NCBI GenBank assembly: GCA_024643595.1
Contig: JAHEMS010000003.1
Location: 1 to 24,384 of the forward strand
Reading direction: 5' to 3'
DNA from: Bacteroidota bacterium
Lineage (GTDB): Bacteria; Bacteroidota; Bacteroidia; Cytophagales; Cyclobacteriaceae
DNA: 24,384 nt
Shown here: positions 1 to 8,055 of the stretch, piece by piece
Layout: each line of letters starts with the position of its first letter
Position numbering within the stretch: position 1 is the first letter of the stretch
Notes under the pieces: generated by a model
The model's input: only the letters and a program-made list of their open reading frames with translations
Database searches by the model: none
What the model was told of the DNA's origin: nothing
Made by a program: the position numbers and the translations under genes

Positions 1-1074
1 GCAGGCAAATAAAATGGCGATTTGAGGTATGAAGATGATGATACCACCAACACCAGGGATTACCCCCTGAGAAATTAAATCAAAGAAGGGGCCGCTGGGC
101 AAGTGCTCATCAACCATGTTACTTAATTGTGTGAACGATTGATCAATTAAATCCATCGGTATTTGCGCCAGTGCAAAAATGGATTGAAAGATCAGGAAGA
201 GCACAGAAAAAAAAATGAGATAACCCCACACCTTATGGGTCAATATTTTATCGATGCGATATGAAAACTTTTTCCATTCAGGATCCGAAGTTTTGAGTAT
301 CACTTTGTTCAATAAATCCCGAATAAATCCGTAACGCATCACGGTTTCGGCACCTTGATATTTATGTTGAAAAAAGTGATTTGCCTTCGCTTCTTCGCGG
401 ATATAATTTCGCTCTGCCTCCGAGAGGAAGACAAGATTTTCGGTCTGCTGCAAAAACTGGTATGCCTCGTAATCTGTTGCTAAATGAAACCGCTCTTTTA
501 TTTTAGTAACGACTTTCCTGATTTCGTTGTCAAGCTGAAAAATAATTTTATTGGAAGGTGAGAATGTTTCTTTTAAAGCGGCTTTTAATTCAGTGATTCC
601 CTGCCCGCTGCGAGCATTGATCATCACGACTGGTACATCCAGCGAGGCAGACAATTCCAGGATATCAATGCTTTGACCTGACTGAGCCGCAAGATCCATC
701 ATATTCAACGCTAGGATGGTAGGCAGTTTCAGATCAATAAGTTGTGTTAGAAGGAGGAGGCAGTTATTCAGATTGGTGGCATCGGCAACCAGCACAACAA
801 CATCCGGATAATGCCTGTTTTTTTTATCGGCTAGTATTTCTGCGACAATTTTTTCATCTAATGTTCGCGGATAAAGACTATAGATGCCAGGTAAGTCAAT
901 AATTTCTGCCTGTGTTTTATCATCTAAGTAGCATAGTCCAGTACGTTTATCAACAGTGACCCCGGGAAAGTTTCCAATTTTTTGATTAAGTCCGGTAAGC
1001 TGATTAAATAATGAAGATTTACCTGAGTTAGGTTTTCCAGCCAATGCTATTCTAATAAGCCTTTGTGCACTCAT
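1..1074 (-). CDS. feoB: Ferrous iron transport protein B, N-terminal half (window edge)
   Basis: Inner-membrane GTP-gated Fe(II) permease. Only the first 358 codons are present; the frame is open to the left edge, and FeoB is usually about 700 aa. The cytosolic G domain is complete: G1 P-loop GKPNSGKS (residues 13-20), G2 Thr40, G3 DLPG (60-63), G4 NMMD (124-127) and a G5-like ARSGQG (154-159). A helical spacer follows, then the first membrane segment (about 283-303) and the beginning of the core permease domain with the GGIIIFIPQI stretch near residue 343. The ATG at 1074 overlaps the feoA stop codon by one base (TAATG on the minus strand), so translation is probably coupled to feoA. Identity is certain from the order of G motifs and membrane segments. 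Nothing odd was seen in the visible half. Confidence 0.95.
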   Translation of the reverse strand, partial: MSAQRLIRIALAGKPNSGKSSLFNQLTGLNQKIGNFPGVTVDKRTGLCYLDDKTQAEIIDLPGIYSLYPRTLDEKIVAEILADKKNRHYPDVVVLVADATNLNNCLLLLTQLIDLKLPTILALNMMDLAAQSGQSIDILELSASLDVPVVMINARSGQGITELKAALKETFSPSNKIIFQLDNEIRKVVTKIKERFHLATDYEAYQFLQQTENLVFLSEAERNYIREEAKANHFFQHKYQGAETVMRYGFIRDLLNKVILKTSDPEWKKFSYRIDKILTHKVWGYLIFFSVLFLIFQSIFALAQIPMDLIDQSFTQLSNMVDEHLPSGPFFDLISQGVIPGVGGIIIFIPQIAILFAC

Positions 1075-1304
1075 TAATTAAGAATTGTGATCGTATTGGC
1101 TTCACTGATGCGTAATGAGAGGTCCAATCCGGAAACGCTGATACAAACTGGATCTCCCAAAGGAGCAGTGAAGTTGAAGCGTACCACAGTGCCAGGTAAT
1201 AATCCCATTTCTAAAAGTTTCACAGATATTTCGTCATCTGAGAATCCTGAAATCACGGCCGTTTCACCCGGGGCCATATCGGCAACACTCTTGGACTTTG
1301 GCAC
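1074..1304 (-). CDS. feoA: Ferrous iron transport protein A
   Basis: Small cytosolic SH3-like protein (76 aa, normal length for the family) that supports FeoB-dependent Fe(II) uptake. Recognised from the PGETAVISGF opening, the LLEMGLLPGT core (about residues 30-39) and a hydrophobic C-terminal strand ending TITILN. The start codon is GTG: an in-frame TAA lies three codons upstream, so no earlier ATG is possible. The only internal ATG, at residue 10, would remove the first strand. It overlaps feoB by one base and forms a feoAB operon. An imperfect Fur-like sequence about 55-65 bases upstream is discussed in the findings. Identification is firm; the GTG start is an inference from the reading frame. 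Confidence 0.92.
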   Translation of the reverse strand: MPKSKSVADMAPGETAVISGFSDDEISVKLLEMGLLPGTVVRFNFTAPLGDPVCISVSGLDLSLRISEANTITILN

Positions 1305-1376
1305 TCTTATTTAGATTGATTTTAAACAACGCAATATAGGAGTAGGCTAACTGTTACGCAATGATTATCTTAGATC

Positions 1377-1520
1377 GTGAAAAAGAAAATCAAAAAGCAA
1401 AATAAAGACCACAAAGAGTTTTCAAGAACTTCTAGCGAACCAATAATTCGAAATGAAGGTAAACATGAATATGGAGGATTACCGGAAAGGGATTTAAAGA
1501 AAAACCTGGGATGTGGATAA
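1377..1520 (+). CDS. Small basic hypothetical protein, 47 aa, C-terminus NLGCG
   Basis: Small open frame of 47 codons starting at GTG, with an in-frame TAG two codons upstream. The product starts MKKKIKKQNKDHKEFSRT, very basic and hydrophilic, and ends in EYGGLPERDLKKNLGCG. The C-terminal tyrosine-glycine-glycine patch and the NLGCG tail with a single cysteine look like a conserved short module rather than random translation. I have an impression of similar tiny proteins in other Bacteroidota but cannot assign a family. No membrane segment or signal peptide. It sits 8 bases upstream of the next small gene on the same strand, so the two may be co-transcribed. Function unknown. The non-ATG start lowers confidence; an ATG at 1361 is in another frame and gives only a short peptide. 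Confidence 0.55.
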   Translation: MKKKIKKQNKDHKEFSRTSSEPIIRNEGKHEYGGLPERDLKKNLGCG

Positions 1521-1528
1521 AGTTCTGA

Positions 1529-1678
1529 ATGAATAAGAAGACATTTTTCAAAATGCTGGCGCGATTAAATAAAGTGATTATACCTCGCTTTAGTCAAAGG
1601 GATATTACCCGACTTTCTAAAATAGAAAAGGCGTTGGTCGCTTATCGATATTGGATAACCATCAATTCGTTGGATTGA
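1529..1678 (+). CDS. Small conserved basic protein, 49 aa (type often labelled SsrA-binding-like in Bacteroidota)
   Basis: A 49-codon frame with an ATG start. The sequence is MNKKTFFKMLARLNK, then a proline/arginine turn (IIPRFSQRD), a lysine-rich helix around KIEKALVAYRYW and the end ITINSLD. From memory this pattern (KxLAxLNKxxxPxxxxxDxxxLSKxxKAxxxYRYWxTxxxLD) belongs to a short Bacteroidota protein family that automatic pipelines sometimes name SsrA-binding protein, although it is far smaller than SmpB and is not SmpB. No signal peptide; predicted to be helical and basic, so nucleic-acid or ribosome contact is conceivable but unproven. The TGA stop ends at 1678 and the stop codon of the opposing murF-alr gene begins at 1679, leaving no spacer at all. 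Confidence 0.75.
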   Translation: MNKKTFFKMLARLNKVIIPRFSQRDITRLSKIEKALVAYRYWITINSLD

Positions 1679-4120
1679 TTATATGCTCTCTGCAAAAAAG
1701 ATTCTCTTCACTCGTTCGCTGGTGCTGGTAAGTATTTCATAAGGTATGGTGTTGGCTCGCATCGCCATCTCCTGAATAGGCAGACCTTCTCCAAAAAGAA
1801 TCACATCATCTCCCTCTTGCGCGTCAATATCCGATATGTCGACCATAGTCATATCCATGCATACATTTCCCACTACCGCTGCTTTTTTTCCATTAATCAA
1901 CACTGTCCCCTTCCCTCGGCTTAAGCTTCTGCTAAAGCCGTCAGCATAACCAACAGCAATTGTAGCCAAAATCATCTGTTGCTTTGCTTTTCCTCTTCTG
2001 CCATAACCAATGGTATCGCCGGCATTCACTCTTTTTATTTGTGAGATTACCGTTTTAAAGGTAGCCGCAGGTTGAAGCGGATGAGAAGTCATTGAAGTTG
2101 GATCAATGCCATATAAGCCAATACCTAATCGAACCATATCCATTTGATATTGATGAAATCGAAGAATACCGGATGAATTTAAAATATGCCGTATGGGTGC
2201 GAACTTTAATTGAGATGAAATAATCTGGAAGGCTTGTTCATAGCGTTTTACCTGGAGGTGACTAAACTGATCGTGCTCAGATTCATCGGCACCCGCCAGA
2301 TGAGAAAAAACGGAAGCAATTTTAATATTGGGATTGTCTTTTAATATGTCCATTGCTTCACTCAAATCACCTTCTTCAAGCCCCAGGCGTTTCATACCGG
2401 TTTCTATTTCCAAATGGGCTTTGCACGGTTTATTTATTAAAAATGCCGTTAAAGATCGCAGGAGATCAAGACTATAAATCACAGGTTCCAGGTTGTAATC
2501 AAGTATAGTTTGAAAACTTCCTTCTGTGGCATTCATCACCATGATGGGTGTGGTGATTTGATTTTTCCGAAGCTCCACACCTTCATCCGCATAGGCAACC
2601 CCCAGATAATCTACCCTATGATATTGGAGTAGTGTTGCGATTTCTTCACTGCCACTACCGTAGGCAAACGCTTTTACCATCACCATCAATTTGACTCCCG
2701 GTAGGAGTTGAGCTTTGAAGAAATTGAGATTGTGAACAATTTTATTTAAATCAATTTCCATGCGGGTGCCATGAACTTTGCGCTGTAATAGCGCAACTAT
2801 TTTTTCGAAATGAAACATGCGCGCCCCTTTGATCAGGATTACTTCTTGCTGAAAATCATGGCGATTAATTTCCTTGACAGCAAGTTCAGTGTCAGCGTAA
2901 AAGGTCGTTTGAATGGGAAGGAGATTAAATTCAGCCAAATGATTCACGAATACTGGACCAATTCCAATTAACCGTGAAACGTCACTGGTGACGATCAATT
3001 CTTTAATTTTTTGAATTAACTCTTGATTTTCAAGCCCTGATTGTAATATATCAGAAAGTATGACGGTCTTATTCTTCTTTTGAATACCAGATAAAAAGTC
3101 AAGGCTAATCCTTAGTCCTCCGAGGTCATTGTTGTAAGAATCATCGATTATCTGGCAGTTGTTAATTCCTTGCTTTAATTCAAGACGCATCGGCACTGAC
3201 TTCAACAAAATGATTCTGTCTTGAATTTGTTGTACTGAATATCCTAAGAGCAACATTAAGGCTACACAATGCAGGCAATTTTCAAGCGAGGCAGGGTCTT
3301 TAAAAGGAAATTTCAGGGCATGATGTTTATCGGCCCAACGAATAGTAAATTCATCTCCGGCAGCAGTAATCTGCAAATTAGCATTAGGATTCTTTCCCCA
3401 GCTGAAAGATGGTATTGAAGTTCTTGCGACCGATGACCTGATGGATTCATGATCATAGCAATAAACTAAAGTCTCGACATTCGAAAATAACTTAAGTTTT
3501 TCGATGATTTTTTCTTCCAATGAGGAGAATCCCTCATCATGAGCAGTGCCAATGTTGGTGAAGATCCCCAACGTAGGGAGGATTACTTTCTGTAGACGAA
3601 CCATTTCACCGGGTTTGGAAATTCCAGCTTCGAACACGCCCAGTTGATGCTGTGATTGGATTTGCCAAACAGAAAGAGGAACCCCTAATTGCGAGTTATA
3701 GCTTCCCGGATTTTTTACAATTTGATACTCGGGTGAGAGTAATTGATACATCCATTCCTTGATAATGGTTTTACCATTGCTCCCTGTAATACCGATTACG
3801 GGGAAGGAAAACTTTTTTCTACGCGAACTTGCTAATTTTTGAAGGGAGATAATGGAAGAAGCAACAAGCAGAAAATTAGCTTCAGGATAATCCGTTAATT
3901 CAAAAGTTTTCTCAATAACAAATTGACGTATACCATTGGCATAGAGTTCTCCAATATAGTTATGGCCATCATGACGGTCGCCTTGTATAGCAAAGAAAAC
4001 AGCATAGTCTGATAACATCGCTTTGCGACTATCAATGATCAGATCTTCAATGTGTCTGTCTTGAGGTAACTGGAGGATATCCCCTTCGCATACTGATGGA
4101 AGTTGTGAAAACCGAAACAT
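1679..4120 (-). CDS. murF-alr: Bifunctional MurF ligase / alanine racemase
   Basis: An 813-aa fusion of two cytosolic cell-wall enzymes. Residues 1-450 are MurF, which adds D-Ala-D-Ala to UDP-MurNAc-tripeptide with ATP. Visible features are a P-loop GITGSNGKT (110-118), the central ligase domain, DDSYN (326-330) and a C-terminal KGAR motif (431-434). Residues about 453-813 are alanine racemase, a PLP fold III enzyme that interconverts L- and D-Ala: PLP lysine K483 in VKAFAYGSG, the catalytic Tyr706 in IGYGRRG, GYADGFSRSL (724-733) and CMDMTMVD (754-761). The fused enzyme is a known arrangement in Bacteroidota and couples supply of D-Ala to its use. The residue after the P-loop GKT is Ile where many MurF proteins have Thr or Ser; I believe this is common in the fused family. 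It starts 2 bases after the csaA stop, so the two form an operon. Confidence 0.95.
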   Translation of the reverse strand: MFRFSQLPSVCEGDILQLPQDRHIEDLIIDSRKAMLSDYAVFFAIQGDRHDGHNYIGELYANGIRQFVIEKTFELTDYPEANFLLVASSIISLQKLASSRRKKFSFPVIGITGSNGKTIIKEWMYQLLSPEYQIVKNPGSYNSQLGVPLSVWQIQSQHQLGVFEAGISKPGEMVRLQKVILPTLGIFTNIGTAHDEGFSSLEEKIIEKLKLFSNVETLVYCYDHESIRSSVARTSIPSFSWGKNPNANLQITAAGDEFTIRWADKHHALKFPFKDPASLENCLHCVALMLLLGYSVQQIQDRIILLKSVPMRLELKQGINNCQIIDDSYNNDLGGLRISLDFLSGIQKKNKTVILSDILQSGLENQELIQKIKELIVTSDVSRLIGIGPVFVNHLAEFNLLPIQTTFYADTELAVKEINRHDFQQEVILIKGARMFHFEKIVALLQRKVHGTRMEIDLNKIVHNLNFFKAQLLPGVKLMVMVKAFAYGSGSEEIATLLQYHRVDYLGVAYADEGVELRKNQITTPIMVMNATEGSFQTILDYNLEPVIYSLDLLRSLTAFLINKPCKAHLEIETGMKRLGLEEGDLSEAMDILKDNPNIKIASVFSHLAGADESEHDQFSHLQVKRYEQAFQIISSQLKFAPIRHILNSSGILRFHQYQMDMVRLGIGLYGIDPTSMTSHPLQPAATFKTVISQIKRVNAGDTIGYGRRGKAKQQMILATIAVGYADGFSRSLSRGKGTVLINGKKAAVVGNVCMDMTMVDISDIDAQEGDDVILFGEGLPIQEMAMRANTIPYEILTSTSERVKRIFFAESI

Positions 4121-4122
4121 TT

Positions 4123-4455
4123 TTAGCAGAGTTTAGAGCCATTTGGAACCGGGGAATCTACGCATGAAAGGACTATCCTCTTTTTATCATCCTGAATGCC
4201 CGTGACGAGAACTTCAGAAGAGAAATTGCCGATTTGTTTAGGGCTAAAATTGACGACACAAATCACCTGTCTTCCTATTAGATTTTCAGGGGTATATAAT
4301 TCAGTAATCTGTGCACTTGACGTTTTAATCCCCAATTCTGGCCCAAAGTCAATCCAAAGCTTAAAAGCCGGTTTTTTGGCCTCCGCAAACGTTGCCGAAC
4401 GAACGATAGTACCGACTCTAATGTCGATTTTAATAAAGTCATTCCATGTTATCAT
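4123..4455 (-). CDS. csaA: CsaA-type tRNA-binding-domain protein
   Basis: Single EMAP/Trbp111-type OB-fold domain of 110 aa, the usual CsaA length. The hallmark opening is TWNDFIKIDIRVGTIV, followed by KLWIDFGPELGIKTSSAQIT, IGRQVICVVNF and a C-terminal PNGSKLC. Known members are dimers that bind tRNA; CsaA of Bacillus was described as a secretion-linked chaperone. I place the start at the ATG at 4455 because family members begin M-I-[ST]-W-x-D-F. An in-frame ATG at 4479 would add eight residues (MQINNFSV) and cannot be excluded; neither start has a clear Shine-Dalgarno sequence. It lies 2 bases upstream of murF-alr and diverges from the gene at 4536. A link to cell-wall synthesis is only positional. 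Confidence 0.9.
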   Translation of the reverse strand: MITWNDFIKIDIRVGTIVRSATFAEAKKPAFKLWIDFGPELGIKTSSAQITELYTPENLIGRQVICVVNFSPKQIGNFSSEVLVTGIQDDKKRIVLSCVDSPVPNGSKLC

Positions 4456-4535
4456 TACAGAAAAATTATTAATTTGCATAGCTATCTCAGAAGGTAAGTT
4501 AAGGGGTAGAAAACAAATAAGTCCGGATTTAAAAA

Positions 4536-4889
4536 ATGAAAATCAAATTTTCTCTTTTTATTGGATTTGCAATGATATCCTTATCCCTTGTTGTTTACAC
4601 CGCCAGTGCACAAGAGGGAGTTCCAACCAATGAGATACCTGATTTAAATTTTTACCAGGATCTACAAGAAGAAAAACCATTACTTTTTGAACCTACCAAT
4701 AATTTAGATAGAACTACTCAAAACAAAGAGCATTTGATCTCACCATCAAAATCAAATAAGCCAAAAGTCGGAACAAGTGACGGATCAAAAATTCCTGCTA
4801 TCAAGCCGGAAGAAGAAGATGCGCTTTCTTTCAATTTCCTTTATTACATCATTCAAAAATTTAAGATTTCAGATATTGTAGAGCAATAA
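4536..4889 (+). CDS. Small secreted protein of unknown function
   Basis: A 117-aa product with a clear signal peptide: KIK at the N-terminus, a hydrophobic stretch at residues 5-21 and probable cleavage after ASA (residues 23-25). The mature part is hydrophilic, rich in Asn, Lys, Glu and Pro, and probably disordered through residue 90. It ends in an aromatic-hydrophobic stretch, LSFNFLYYIIQKFKISDIVEQ in outline (residues 97-117), which looks like the functional end. I do not recognise the family. It lies 62 bases upstream of the start proposed for the TonB-dependent receptor, on the same strand. A -7 promoter element in between suggests the receptor can be transcribed separately. It may be an accessory of the receptor or an unrelated periplasmic protein. 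Confidence 0.72.
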   Translation: MKIKFSLFIGFAMISLSLVVYTASAQEGVPTNEIPDLNFYQDLQEEKPLLFEPTNNLDRTTQNKEHLISPSKSNKPKVGTSDGSKIPAIKPEEEDALSFNFLYYIIQKFKISDIVEQ

Positions 4890-4928
4890 ATCTGAATACA
4901 AATCACTGGCTCTTGTTGTATAAAAATG

Positions 4929-4936
4929 TATGTTTG
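4929..4936 (+). promoter_or_regulatory. Bacteroidota -7 element (TATGTTTG) of the TonB receptor gene
   Basis: TATGTTTG is a perfect match to the Bacteroidota -7 consensus TAnnTTTG. A good -33 TTTG at the usual distance is not evident (the nearest TTG at 4913-4918 is too close). If used, transcription would start near 4942, shortly before the TTG at 4952. This is one reason to prefer that translation start over the TTG at 4913. Confidence 0.4.
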
Positions 4937-4951
4937 CAACATTGTTGCATT

Positions 4952-7363
4952 TTGAAAAATTCGATTTTTCTTTTCCTTATCCTGACTTTACATGTGCCTT
5001 CATTGGTGGCACAGGATAATTGCAAATTGACGGTTATCGGCAAAGTGCTTGATGAATCAAAGAATCCACTACCTGGCGCTACGGTGTTTATAACTGAACT
5101 AAACCTTGGTAAGGTCACCGATCAAAATGGAGTTTACACTTTTTCAGATTTGTGTGGAGGTAATTATATTTTTGAGATAAAATTCTTAGGCTTCGAAAGT
5201 CAACGGGTAAGTATCCAACTAATAAAATCCGAAAATCTCGAAACGATATTGCATGAAGAAGACAGGATCCTCACAGAGATAGTCATTTCAGATCATCGTG
5301 ATCCCGTTGAAAAAACTTCCACTTTCGGTGCCCTGTCAGGAAAAGCACTGGAGGATGTAAGAGGGAAGTCATTAGGAGAATCACTTCAGAGCATCACTGG
5401 AGTAACTACAATCCAGTCTGGCCCGGCTATTTTCAAACCGGTAATACATGGAGTGCATAGTCAGCGCATTTTAATTTTAAACAATGGTGTGAGACAAGAA
5501 GGGCAACAATGGGGCGCTGAGCATGCACCAGAAATTGATCCATTTATTGCTTCCAATTTAGTGGTCGTTAAAGATGCGGGGGCTCTGAAATATGGAACAG
5601 ATGCGTTGGGAGGTGTTGTAATTGTCTTACCCGCAGAACTACCCACAGATCAACAGATAGGAGGTCAAATGCAGGTAATTGGCTCGAGTAATGGAAGGGC
5701 TGGTGTGATGTCAGGTATGCTTGAAGGGGGTATATCAAAACATACTGGCTGGGGATGGCGAATTCAGGGTACAGCAAAAAGGTCGGGAGATTTGCATACA
5801 CGAGACTATAATCTTTCGAATACCGGATACGAGGAGTTGAATTATTCTGCATCGACAGGTTATCATAAAGAAGGAAAGGGTGTTGAATTTTACTATAGCC
5901 ATTTCAATACGACAATTGGAATTTTAAGAGGTTCCGTAGTTGGAAGTAGCGAGGACCTTGTTAATGCGCTTGAATCAGAGCCCCCCCAAAACACAAAACC
6001 ATTCAGCTATCAAATAGATCAGCCACGACAATCAGTAACGCATGATTTACTTAAACTAACGAGTCATTTAAGAAAAGGAATAAATCTCTTCCATGTTCAA
6101 TATGGTCTTCAAATTAATAACCGAAAAGAATTTGATTTGCGAAGAGGAGAACTTGCGGCCTTTCCAGCACTTGGCTATAAACTTTATACAAACACCATCG
6201 ATACGGAGTGGGAAAGGACGGAAGGAAAATCACATATCAGGTCTATTGGGTTTAATGGAATGATACAGGATAATAATAAAATAGACGGTACCCAAAACAT
6301 TCCGTTTATTCCAAATTATGTAAGTTATTCAGTCGGACTTTTTTGGGTTGAAAAATTTTCTAAAGGATTATGGGATTGGGAAATGGGAGCACGATATGAT
6401 TTCAAGTATTATGATATCGTTGGATTTGACTATAAAAATGAGTTATACAGGAGCAATCTAAATTTTAATAATGTAAGCGCTTCAGTCGCTGGCACATTTA
6501 AAATTAATGCAAATTCATCGTTGACAACAAGCTTAGGAAGCTCATGGAGACCGCCTTCTGTATCAGAACTTTATAGCCTGGGTACTCACCAGAGCGCAGC
6601 AGCTATAGAATACGGATTGATGCTCGACAAATTGACCAATGAAGTACTCGTAGCGAGTGAAGTTAAGCTGAATGTTGAACAGGCAGTAAAATGGGTAAGC
6701 ACCTATCAAATACACAAAGGAAAGTTTAGTGCTGAGATTTCTGGGTATTTGAATTATATTTTTAATTACATCTACTTAAGACCAAAAGGAGTCACGATAA
6801 GTACACGAGGTGTATTCCCATACTTTCGATATACGCAATCGGATGCATCTTTCCTTGGAGCAGATTTTTCATTGGGTTATGCTCCGAGAAAAAATCTAAA
6901 CCTAATGTCTAAGATTTCTTTGCTCAGGGCAAAAGATGAATCAAACGATGATTACTTGATTTTTATTCCATCAAATCGTTACGAGGTTTCTATGCGATAT
7001 GATATTCCAAACCTAGAATCATGGATGAATCCTTATTTGGAGATTAGAGAGAAGTTCGTTTCAAAGCAAAACCGCGCGCCAAGGGTAATCTCCCTGCGTC
7101 AAATAATTGATGCAAAAGAAAAGGGTGATGACCTTCTTGAAAATGATTACCAAAATTTTGATTTCGTGGATTCACCGAATGGTTATTTCCTTACTTCGCT
7201 GAGTGCAGGTATTTCACGATCAATGGGTAAATCTAAAATGGATATCCGTGTAACTGCAGATAATCTAACCAACACAGCCTATCGGGAATACACCAATCGC
7301 TTACGTTACTATGCGGATGATATTGGAAGGAATATTTCAATCGCCTTGAAGTATATTTTCTAA
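4952..7363 (+). CDS. TonB-dependent outer-membrane receptor with carboxypeptidase-regulatory-like domain
   Basis: An 803-aa outer-membrane receptor that imports a ligand using TonB/ExbBD energy. From the start chosen: signal peptide MKNSIFLFLILTLHVPSLVAQ (about 1-20), beta-sandwich CarboxypepD_reg-like domain (about 25-100, with NPLPGATVFI and DQNGVYTFSDL), plug domain (about 125-225, with LGESLQSITGV, IHGVHSQRILILNNG, HAPEIDPF and YGTDALGGVV) and a beta-barrel ending in the aromatic YIF. The frame extends up to a TTG at 4913, but that adds a cysteine-rich leader before the signal peptide. The TTG at 4952 puts a normal Lys-hydrophobic signal at the N-terminus and lies just after a -7 promoter element. 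It is followed 23 bases later by a lipoprotein gene. The ligand is not shown; the HAPEIDP plug segment resembles metal receptors of the ZnuD type, so metal uptake is a guess. Confidence 0.93.
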   Translation: MKNSIFLFLILTLHVPSLVAQDNCKLTVIGKVLDESKNPLPGATVFITELNLGKVTDQNGVYTFSDLCGGNYIFEIKFLGFESQRVSIQLIKSENLETILHEEDRILTEIVISDHRDPVEKTSTFGALSGKALEDVRGKSLGESLQSITGVTTIQSGPAIFKPVIHGVHSQRILILNNGVRQEGQQWGAEHAPEIDPFIASNLVVVKDAGALKYGTDALGGVVIVLPAELPTDQQIGGQMQVIGSSNGRAGVMSGMLEGGISKHTGWGWRIQGTAKRSGDLHTRDYNLSNTGYEELNYSASTGYHKEGKGVEFYYSHFNTTIGILRGSVVGSSEDLVNALESEPPQNTKPFSYQIDQPRQSVTHDLLKLTSHLRKGINLFHVQYGLQINNRKEFDLRRGELAAFPALGYKLYTNTIDTEWERTEGKSHIRSIGFNGMIQDNNKIDGTQNIPFIPNYVSYSVGLFWVEKFSKGLWDWEMGARYDFKYYDIVGFDYKNELYRSNLNFNNVSASVAGTFKINANSSLTTSLGSSWRPPSVSELYSLGTHQSAAAIEYGLMLDKLTNEVLVASEVKLNVEQAVKWVSTYQIHKGKFSAEISGYLNYIFNYIYLRPKGVTISTRGVFPYFRYTQSDASFLGADFSLGYAPRKNLNLMSKISLLRAKDESNDDYLIFIPSNRYEVSMRYDIPNLESWMNPYLEIREKFVSKQNRAPRVISLRQIIDAKEKGDDLLENDYQNFDFVDSPNGYFLTSLSAGISRSMGKSKMDIRVTADNLTNTAYREYTNRLRYYADDIGRNISIALKYIF

Positions 7364-7386
7364 ATGATTGGAATGCAATAACACAA

Positions 7387-8010
7387 ATGAAATTGCCCGT
7401 TAAAATATCGCAACCTCTACTTCTGACCGCAATACTGTTTATTAATATCGCCTGTCAAAATGGAGATCCAATCCCTGAAAATATCCCTGAATTCATTACA
7501 AAAGTAGTGCTTACGTTTTCCCCAGAAGGCAGCGGCAGCATAATTAAGGTTACCGCAACGGATCCGGATGGCGGGGGAGTACAGGACATTAAAGTGGATG
7601 GACCAATCAACTTGTTGAAAAATAACAATTACACATTATCCCTTGCACTCATTAATGAATTGTATAAACCCGGAGATGATGACTATGATGTTACAGAAGC
7701 AATAAAGAAAGAAGGAGAAGAGCATCAATTTTTTTTCAGCTTTTCAGAAGGAGCATTTTCATCCCCAATTGGAGCGGGTAATATTAAGGATTATTCCTCT
7801 GCCATAGTTGGAAGCATTAATTACCTGGATAAGGATTTGGAAGGACTGCCCATTGGAATAGAGACTTCATGGATAACGTCCAACACAGGGGTAAGTTCTA
7901 AATCATTCAGAGTGCTGTTAAAACATCAACCAGCAATTAAGTCATCCTCGTCAACTTCAACGGATGGGGAAAGTGACCTTGATATTTTGTTTGAATTAAA
8001 TGTGAATTGA
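7387..8010 (+). CDS. Lipoprotein paired with the TonB receptor
   Basis: A 207-aa exported protein. A hydrophobic signal (about 10-22) leads to Cys23 in FINIACQNG; the position at -3 is Asn rather than Leu, but Bacteroidota lipoboxes are loose. The mature part is beta-rich with a DPDGGG loop (about 59-64), the segment KKEGEEHQFFFSF (about 110-122) and a Ser/Thr-rich patch near 188-195. The EGEEHQ segment and the overall layout match, from memory, a Bacteroidota lipoprotein family that pipelines call type 1 periplasmic binding fold superfamily protein. It is the second gene of a pair, 23 bases after the receptor stop, and so probably a surface or periplasmic-face partner that captures or hands on the receptor's ligand. 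The ligand is unknown. Confidence 0.82.
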   Translation: MKLPVKISQPLLLTAILFINIACQNGDPIPENIPEFITKVVLTFSPEGSGSIIKVTATDPDGGGVQDIKVDGPINLLKNNNYTLSLALINELYKPGDDDYDVTEAIKKEGEEHQFFFSFSEGAFSSPIGAGNIKDYSSAIVGSINYLDKDLEGLPIGIETSWITSNTGVSSKSFRVLLKHQPAIKSSSSTSTDGESDLDILFELNVN

Positions 8011-8053
8011 ACATATGAAACGGGCCTAAATGATTCGTTGGCCTAGGGTTCAA
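8007..8053. terminator. Imperfect inverted repeat between convergent genes, possible terminator
   Basis: TTGAAC (8007-8012) pairs with GTTCAA (8048-8053), and inside it GGCC (8023-8026) can pair with GGCC (8040-8043), giving a stem broken by an asymmetric internal loop. T-rich DNA (TTTTAATTTTT) follows on the plus strand. It lies between the stops of the lipoprotein gene and the HisA-like gene, the only convergent junction in the window with room for a terminator. The pairing is short, so this is tentative. Confidence 0.35.
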
Positions 8054-8055
8054 TT

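Noticed and set aside
1087..1314. 75-codon plus-strand frame opposite feoA
   Set aside because: Complete overlap with feoA, which has family motifs and is coupled to feoB.
4196..4633. 145-codon plus-strand frame covering csaA and running into the small secreted protein gene
   Set aside because: It is antisense to csaA, which has clear family motifs, and overlaps the signal-peptide gene in another frame; its translation has no recognisable features.
4913..4951. Upstream TTG start for the TonB receptor
   Set aside because: It adds a Cys-rich leader before the signal peptide and would lie upstream of the predicted transcription start; the TTG at 4952 gives a normal signal peptide.
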